A stretch of DNA of 11,339 bases, taken from NCBI GenBank assembly GCA_023432655.1, contig JAEYUK010000227.1:1-11339 (forward strand), read 5' to 3'. This document shows positions 7,279 to 11,339 of the stretch, in pieces. The notes under the pieces were generated by a model. The model searched no databases, was not told the origin of the DNA, and was given only the letters and a program-made list of their open reading frames with translations. The position numbers and the translations under genes were made by a program. The DNA is from Pseudomonadota bacterium. Lineage in GTDB: Bacteria; Bdellovibrionota; Bacteriovoracia; Bacteriovoracales; Bacteriovoracaceae. Numbering within the stretch: position 1 is the stretch's first letter; each line of letters opens with the position of its first letter.

Positions 7279-7285
7279 ATTGAGA

Positions 7286-8233
7286 CTAGGAAAGAGACCT
7301 TAAGTAAGCGTCTTTGATTTCATGCCAGAGATGGGTATCTTTCTTTTTACTAAGGAGTTCCCAGCGATTGAACTTTTCAATTTCAACTATGAGCTCGGAA
7401 GTTTTCCAAAGCTTTGAACTACTTTGAAGTTCTTTGTCATACTGGTTTAGACGTGGCTTGCCGGCCAGATAGCTGGTGTCGCACATTTTAATTAAATGGG
7501 ACTGCATAAAATTAAAGAGTCCTCTCGCTTTCTCGAAATCCCCTAGAAGCTGTACCAGTTTTTCAAAAAATTCTTTATTCTTTTTACGAGCAACTAGTGA
7601 GGCAAGCTGGAATTGATCCATTCTCTCCAAAGTCAAAAGGTCTTTAACGTCTGCAAGGCCCACTTCCGAGGCCGATGGATGATTCAATTTAATAAGACAG
7701 CAAGAATTATAAAAGCTTCCAAGATTATTCTCTAAAGCATCAAGCATCCAGGATTTAGCTTCATAACTCAGAGGAAGCCTTAGATGAGCGCATACAAAAT
7801 CCAAAAGCTTGTTCAGTTCCCAGAAACGTGGAGCCTCAATGACTAAGGTCTGGATCTTTCCATCCTTCACTAGCTTTTTCCAGGTCGCTTGTTCATTTTC
7901 AAAACTTAAAATAAGAAATCTTCCAGTGATATCCAACTGAGACATTGTCTCCAGGATATCGGCCGGTAAATCATGGGCCTGATGTATGAAAAAACTTTCT
8001 GTGTTACCAAAAAGGCTCAAGGTTTGAAATTCTTCTTCCAGCCATTCTTTCGTCACTTCCGAAGCCATTTTGTAGTGAATAATTTTATCAGTAAGGCCCC
8101 GAGTGAGATAATCTTTAACGAGCTTTAGACAGACAGGATCGAAGGTATTCAGAGCAAGTATGCCCTCAAAAGAGTTTAGAGTGTCTCTTTTATAAGAAGA
8201 AAAGAAATCCCAGATTTGCCATTTAGAATGCAT
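7286..8233 (-). CDS. holA: DNA polymerase III delta subunit (clamp-loader subunit)
   Basis: The 315-residue product fits HolA, slightly shorter than E. coli delta (343). Delta opens the beta clamp and forms the clamp loader with delta' and gamma/tau. An N-terminal AAA-like fold without a working P-loop is indicated by the early segment ILALNTFDPVCLKLVKDYL, then LSLFGNTESFFIH (72-84), where the family has its 'LFG...' strand. The protein ends in a helical collar domain. Sequence similarity in this family is always low, so the call leans on layout as well as on gene order: lptE directly upstream of holA is a conserved proteobacterial arrangement. The ATG overlaps the end of lptE by 11 bp and has only AGGGA about 12 bases upstream, so it is probably translated by coupling. 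It lacks a visible terminator after its stop. Confidence 0.8.
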   Translation of the reverse strand: MHSKWQIWDFFSSYKRDTLNSFEGILALNTFDPVCLKLVKDYLTRGLTDKIIHYKMASEVTKEWLEEEFQTLSLFGNTESFFIHQAHDLPADILETMSQLDITGRFLILSFENEQATWKKLVKDGKIQTLVIEAPRFWELNKLLDFVCAHLRLPLSYEAKSWMLDALENNLGSFYNSCCLIKLNHPSASEVGLADVKDLLTLERMDQFQLASLVARKKNKEFFEKLVQLLGDFEKARGLFNFMQSHLIKMCDTSYLAGKPRLNQYDKELQSSSKLWKTSELIVEIEKFNRWELLSKKKDTHLWHEIKDAYLRSLS

Positions 8234-8870
8234 AGAGAATCATATCCCTAACGGAATTTGCTGCTTGTTCGGCCAGCGACTTCACGATCTTTCTTTGCAC
8301 ACCCTGGTTCTGAGTCGCAACCACTTGAGTGCCGGCCCCATCCATCACTTCTCTAGTATATTGAATGCGAAGAGGAATAACTTCATTAAAGATGATCTTA
8401 GAAGTTGATTTAATCTGATCACCAAAACCGGATTTAAGGAGGGCCAGTTCTTCTTCAGTAGGTTTTTTGATCACAATCATATGAAGATACAGTGAGACAT
8501 CTGAGGTCCCCGGAATGTAAAACTTCCGTCGGGTTCCACCCAGAGATGTTTGGGCCCTTTCCTGAGCAACCCTTAGGTTGGAGGGTCTGATCGTCTCTGC
8601 CATTTTTTCTGGAGACTTCACAATCCCAATCATGACAGCATCGGCCTTACTTTTGTAGCCATTGATCAGCTTCAGGCGACTAAAGCCAGTCAGCAAACGA
8701 TAAGTTTCACGTGTAAATTCTGCCTGAACTTCAGGTAAGTTCGAATAGTTATAGAACATAGGAACAGAAAGACTCTGTATACCATATTGGGCCAGCGGAT
8801 TATCCTGCTGGGAAAAACGATAGCCACTACACGAAGTGAGTAGCAATAAAAATATTAACCTTAGCATCAT
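8223..8870 (-). CDS. lptE: LPS-assembly lipoprotein LptE
   Basis: LptE is the outer-membrane lipoprotein that plugs the LptD barrel and helps insert LPS in the outer leaflet. The 215-residue product starts with a very short lipoprotein signal, a leucine run ending in the lipobox LTSC with lipidated Cys at 14; Ser at +2 favours outer-membrane sorting. SGYRF follows, the usual 'CGY.F/L' start of the LptE fold, then SLSVPMFYNYSNLPEVQ (34-50) and the strand-loop-helix order of the family. The family is divergent, so holA immediately downstream is important support. Two ATGs open the frame (8870, 8867) and an in-frame stop lies four codons upstream, so the start is fixed to within one codon. No Shine-Dalgarno sequence is visible. 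Confidence 0.82.
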   Translation of the reverse strand: MMLRLIFLLLLTSCSGYRFSQQDNPLAQYGIQSLSVPMFYNYSNLPEVQAEFTRETYRLLTGFSRLKLINGYKSKADAVMIGIVKSPEKMAETIRPSNLRVAQERAQTSLGGTRRKFYIPGTSDVSLYLHMIVIKKPTEEELALLKSGFGDQIKSTSKIIFNEVIPLRIQYTREVMDGAGTQVVATQNQGVQRKIVKSLAEQAANSVRDMILYAF

Positions 8871-8883
8871 TATTCTATATCAT
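8855..8883 (+). promoter_or_regulatory. Candidate sigma70 promoter for the dciA-like gene
   Basis: TTAACC (8855-8860, four of six) and TATCAT (8878-8883, five of six) are separated by 17 bp. Transcription would start near 8890, leaving about 28 bases to the ATG at 8918. The -35 box and spacer lie over the first codons of lptE on the other strand. Confidence 0.4.
8874..8882 (-). promoter_or_regulatory. Candidate extended -10 for lptE
   Basis: On the reverse strand TGATATAGA (8882-8874) reads as an extended -10, TGnTATAGA. Standard spacing puts the start of transcription near 8867, which is the second ATG of lptE, so the mRNA could be leaderless. No clear -35 box accompanies it. Confidence 0.25.
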
Positions 8884-8917
8884 GGACAAGGGGGAAGAGC
8901 TAGGTTACTCAATATAA

Positions 8918-9430
8918 ATGACGTTCAAAAAAATCAATTTCAATGGATTAAATTACAAGGAGTTGGACCGTTTTGGGTCTCATGACTTAAAGCGTGAAAA
9001 CCTCCATTCTTTTTATCAAACTTTTGATTTTCTCCAATTGATTAATAAGTGGCCTGAGATTGTGGGGCCTAAATTATCCGGTGTCACCTCTCCTCTTAAA
9101 ATTAAAAGTGATTCTCTTTTTATTATGGCAAAACACGCCAGCTACTCTCATCAACTCTCGTTTCTGGGTGAGGAAATAAAGACTGAAATTTTCAAAGTTT
9201 TCCCTCAGTTAAAACCAGTCATAAAAAAACTCGTCTTCCAAACCCAGGAAAATTATTTCAACCAACAAGCATCTGTTGAAGAAGTAAAAAAGACTCCACC
9301 GGCCCCCAAGCTTCATCCTCAATCACCTCAATATAAAATCCTTAAAATGGAAGCCGACAGGCTTTTTGCAGGAGTTGAAGACCAGGAACTAAAAGAAATA
9401 CTGACTTCTATTTTTATCCAATCCCGCTAG
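8918..9430 (+). CDS. dciA: DciA-like (DUF721) replicative helicase loader
   Basis: The 170-residue product carries the DUF721/DciA core: NKWPEIVGPKLSGVTSPLKI (43-62) with the conserved W45 and VG, then SLFIMAKHASYSHQLSFL (66-83), equivalent to the family's 'L.v.v.ss.w...L' strand-helix, and a short helix to about 107. DciA loads or recruits the DnaB helicase in bacteria that lack phage-derived DnaC or DnaI. The C-terminal part (115-170) is proline- and lysine-rich, then helical, and is not part of the core. The ATG at 8918 is preceded by TAGG 13 bases away, which is a poor ribosome site. It diverges from lptE over 47 bp and overlaps the TrmN6-like gene by 17 bp tail to tail. The clamp-loader gene holA lies on the other side of lptE, so two replication genes flank an LPS gene. 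Confidence 0.78.
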   Translation: MTFKKINFNGLNYKELDRFGSHDLKRENLHSFYQTFDFLQLINKWPEIVGPKLSGVTSPLKIKSDSLFIMAKHASYSHQLSFLGEEIKTEIFKVFPQLKPVIKKLVFQTQENYFNQQASVEEVKKTPPAPKLHPQSPQYKILKMEADRLFAGVEDQELKEILTSIFIQSR

Positions 9431-10004
9431 CTTCTTGCGGAAGAGTGATTTCCAGAAAGATGAGGTCCCTATCCGGGACGTAAGAAACGATAAGTACTCC
9501 ACTATTTTTTATAACCTCTTTCAGGATTAAAAGATCATTCTTAATAACCATGAAGGCCCGTCCTCCAGGCTCCAGAGCACTTTCTATGCAGTTCAAAAGA
9601 ATGGCCCAGTTATCTTTTACGAATGAGCGCGCCAATTCCCGGCGCCGATCTTTATTGGGTTGTCCGTGACCAGGTAGGTAATAAGGAGGATTACACACTA
9701 CTAATTCATATTTTCTATCAGGTTTCCACTCTCCGAATGAGGCCTGGATGATTTCACAGTCAAGAAGGACTTTCAGTTGATGCTCACGATTGAGTTGTAA
9801 ATGAGAGAAATATTCTTTCTGATATTCTACTAAGGTCAAAACTTCTGGTTTTTGATGGTTGGCGATTTCAATGCCAATGACCCCACATCCTGCACCGAGA
9901 TCAAGAATCGAAGTGACAACTATCCCCTTCTCCTTAATGAACTTCACTAGTCGGAGCGAGTCTTCGTTAAAGCGGTAAAAATCAGGTTGGGAATAATCAT
10001 TCAT
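9414..10004 (-). CDS. trmN6: TrmN6-like tRNA(Val) adenine-37 N6-methyltransferase
   Basis: The 196-residue product has QPDFYRFNEDSLRL (6-19), a leader like the 'yRF..D...L' of TrmN6 (YfiC), then the SAM motif ILDLGAGCGVIG (33-44), an acidic strand end LVE (58-60), and VVCNPPYY (102-109). NPPY is the signature of amino-methyltransferases acting on exocyclic amines such as adenine N6. The following NKDRRRELARSF (117-128) and PGGRAFMVI also suit the family. E. coli TrmN6 methylates A37 of tRNA1Val and is longer (about 245), so this is a compact form. A related rRNA or protein-glutamine methylase cannot be excluded. AAAGG six bases before the ATG supports the start, nine bases after the upstream gene's stop. 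It ends inside the dciA-like gene on the other strand. Confidence 0.72.
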   Translation of the reverse strand: MNDYSQPDFYRFNEDSLRLVKFIKEKGIVVTSILDLGAGCGVIGIEIANHQKPEVLTLVEYQKEYFSHLQLNREHQLKVLLDCEIIQASFGEWKPDRKYELVVCNPPYYLPGHGQPNKDRRRELARSFVKDNWAILLNCIESALEPGGRAFMVIKNDLLILKEVIKNSGVLIVSYVPDRDLIFLEITLPQEASGIG

Positions 10005-10013
10005 GATATGCCT

Positions 10014-11339
10014 TTAAGGCTCCGTGATGTGCTTAATCGCCTTGTCTACCAGCTCCTGATTGATGTCACCTAACTCAATCAGTTTATAGAGTCCCATCAT
10101 GAAGTCATGAGGCCGATTTAAGCTCTCTTTCAAAAAAGGTCTTCTACCAGGCAAGAAACTCTTCCCATGTTTCTTAGAAAAAGAATCTGCAAGTCGCTCA
10201 TTATCCATGAGATAGATAAACCACAACTGGTCTTCCTTCTCAATCCTAAGAAGTTCTGGATTCATGGCTTCGGAAATGAGCGGATCAATATCAATAAAAG
10301 GCCAGAACCAGTAGGATTGTTCCTGAAGGGGGAAATTCTTTATATTTCTCAAAGAATTGATACGGGCACTCTCACTGAGATTTAAAAGCCTCAAATAATG
10401 AACCAATGAAGAAGCTAGTTTTTCTGTATAGGCAAGCTGCAAGGAAGATTCAACTTCTGTCGTATCAACAGTTCCAGCTATCTGTAACAGTGTCGGGTCA
10501 TTATAATAGTTTAAAAAATAAAGGATCAGTAGTTCAAAGGTTCGGCGATCGGCCGGATGTTTTGAAAGACGTCTAACCAACTGAGGCATCATCTCTATGG
10601 CAAGCTGATGATAAAAACTCTTCGTGGTCTCGACCTTAGACCAATTCTCCCGGGGGGGAGACTGGATGATGCTTCTTAAAATATTATCTGAGCGCGCGAT
10701 ATTCCCAATGATCAGATACAAGTATGATTTCAACATTTTCTCAGGCAGAGATTTTTCAGGAATTTCATGGATAATTTCAATAATCTGACTTTTAACCTTG
10801 CTGTCTGTAATCAGGTTGAGCTGAGAGTTCAATAGCTCGGTCAGAGTCATTTGAATTAACTGATTTTCTTTAGTTGGAGTACGGCTTTGTGACATCCACT
10901 TCATCCAAGTCTTCACCGGATGTTGATCAGGAAGATTTAAGAAACAGTCCCTCAATTTAATCAGAAACTTTTCATTCACAACCTCAGGAGGATAAAGAGT
11001 GATCCCAAGTTGATAGATGTGATTATTCAAATCAGCACAAACAAGCTCTTCAATGTTAAAGGAGCTGGTAACTTTGAAACCATCTAGCCCCGTTGTGAGG
11101 GAGAAAATGACTTTCTCGAGCGCAATACTGCTATCTAATAGCTTTTTTTTTTGAGGAAGACTTTCCTGAGCGTGTGCCGAACTGATGATGGAGACAGAGG
11201 TCATTTCACCCTGAAAAACGGACCGGATAATCGTTTTTCGAAAATAGACCAGTAAGAAGAGAAAGATAAATCCCAGAATACCAATGTATTTTAAATAATT
11301 CTGTTTGGTTAAAGGGTGAACCTGGGCCGAGTGCGGAGC
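10014..11339 (-). CDS. Membrane-anchored helical protein of unknown function, 5' end beyond window
   Basis: The frame is open to the window edge without a stop (441 codons seen), so the true N-terminus is outside. An ATG at 11204, with AGGGTG just upstream, is a possible start, but 45 codons before it also read as protein and include a transmembrane helix, YIGILGFIFLFLLVYF (18-33 from the edge). I therefore call one longer gene. Behind the helix lies a basic stretch, FRKTIIRS, then a soluble region of about 395 residues that is strongly helical, with many amphipathic Leu/Ile segments and no recognisable catalytic motif. Its last helices are rich in Glu and Lys. I do not recognise a family. 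It is first in an operon with the TrmN6-like gene, nine bases apart. Within it are an A10 and a C7 homopolymer on the coding strand. Confidence 0.65.
   Translation of the reverse strand, partial: APHSAQVHPLTKQNYLKYIGILGFIFLFLLVYFRKTIIRSVFQGEMTSVSIISSAHAQESLPQKKKLLDSSIALEKVIFSLTTGLDGFKVTSSFNIEELVCADLNNHIYQLGITLYPPEVVNEKFLIKLRDCFLNLPDQHPVKTWMKWMSQSRTPTKENQLIQMTLTELLNSQLNLITDSKVKSQIIEIIHEIPEKSLPEKMLKSYLYLIIGNIARSDNILRSIIQSPPRENWSKVETTKSFYHQLAIEMMPQLVRRLSKHPADRRTFELLILYFLNYYNDPTLLQIAGTVDTTEVESSLQLAYTEKLASSLVHYLRLLNLSESARINSLRNIKNFPLQEQSYWFWPFIDIDPLISEAMNPELLRIEKEDQLWFIYLMDNERLADSFSKKHGKSFLPGRRPFLKESLNRPHDFMMGLYKLIELGDINQELVDKAIKHITEP
11143..11152 (-). repeat. A10 homopolymer within a coding region
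   Basis: Ten consecutive T on the forward strand give CAA followed by AAA AAA AAG on the coding strand (Gln-Lys-Lys-Lys). Both sides are in the same open frame. Runs of this length are prone to replication or polymerase slippage. Confidence 0.9.

Noticed and set aside
7150..7285. Possible terminator between holA and the TULIP-like pair
   Set aside because: No GC-rich hairpin followed by a U run was found on the reverse strand; the only hairpin is the AT-rich one at the ribosome site.
11201..11339. A separate upstream gene ending in TGA overlapping the ATG at 11204
   Set aside because: That frame holds stop codons in the right-edge sequence, while the frame of the helical protein itself stays open and encodes a transmembrane helix.

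Overview
The window is an AT-rich stretch of a Gram-negative bacterial chromosome with tightly packed genes. LptE, a BPI-like pair of exported proteins and BolA/CGFS-glutaredoxin point to a diderm with an LPS-type outer membrane. The protein style (short lipoprotein signals, K/N-rich periplasmic proteins, DinG-type exonuclease, DciA) reminds me of Bdellovibrionota, probably Bacteriovoracales. That placement is an inference without a database search. No mobile element, CRISPR array, rRNA or tRNA gene was found.

Left part (1-3670). A DEDDh exonuclease gene, cut by the window edge, runs leftward from 460. Diverging from it across about 110 bp is a compact rightward operon: a four-helix membrane protein with a DUF420-like His/Met pattern, a BolA-family protein, a monothiol CGFS glutaredoxin, a HemY-type protoporphyrinogen oxidase and a class I SAM methyltransferase. 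Gaps are 0-10 bp, so the genes are very likely co-transcribed. The BolA-Grx pair handles [2Fe-2S] clusters in known systems and HemY makes protoporphyrin IX, so the operon links Fe-S and haem metabolism.

Middle part (3667-8870, leftward). lptE and holA overlap, as in the conserved proteobacterial lptE-holA order. After a 136-bp gap come two tandem exported proteins of 598 and 558 residues. They share signal-peptide wording and internal landmarks and look like diverged duplicates. Their beta-rich, two-half architecture suggests the TULIP/BPI-like lipid-binding fold, but this is not proven. The gap holds two regulatory-looking structures: an 18-bp direct repeat with a 21-bp period, and a hairpin whose 3' arm contains the Shine-Dalgarno sequence of the first gene of the pair. 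The last gene of the pair meets the methyltransferase gene tail to tail, the two stop codons sharing one CTAG.

Right part (8871-11339). A DciA-like replicative helicase loader gene diverges from lptE over only 47 bp. It meets tail to tail (17-bp overlap) a TrmN6-like tRNA methyltransferase gene. Upstream of that methyltransferase, in the same leftward operon, is an uncharacterised helical protein whose reading frame stays open to the window edge through a transmembrane helix.

The best candidates for something undescribed are the tandem TULIP-like pair with its upstream control region, and the membrane-anchored helical protein at the right edge.
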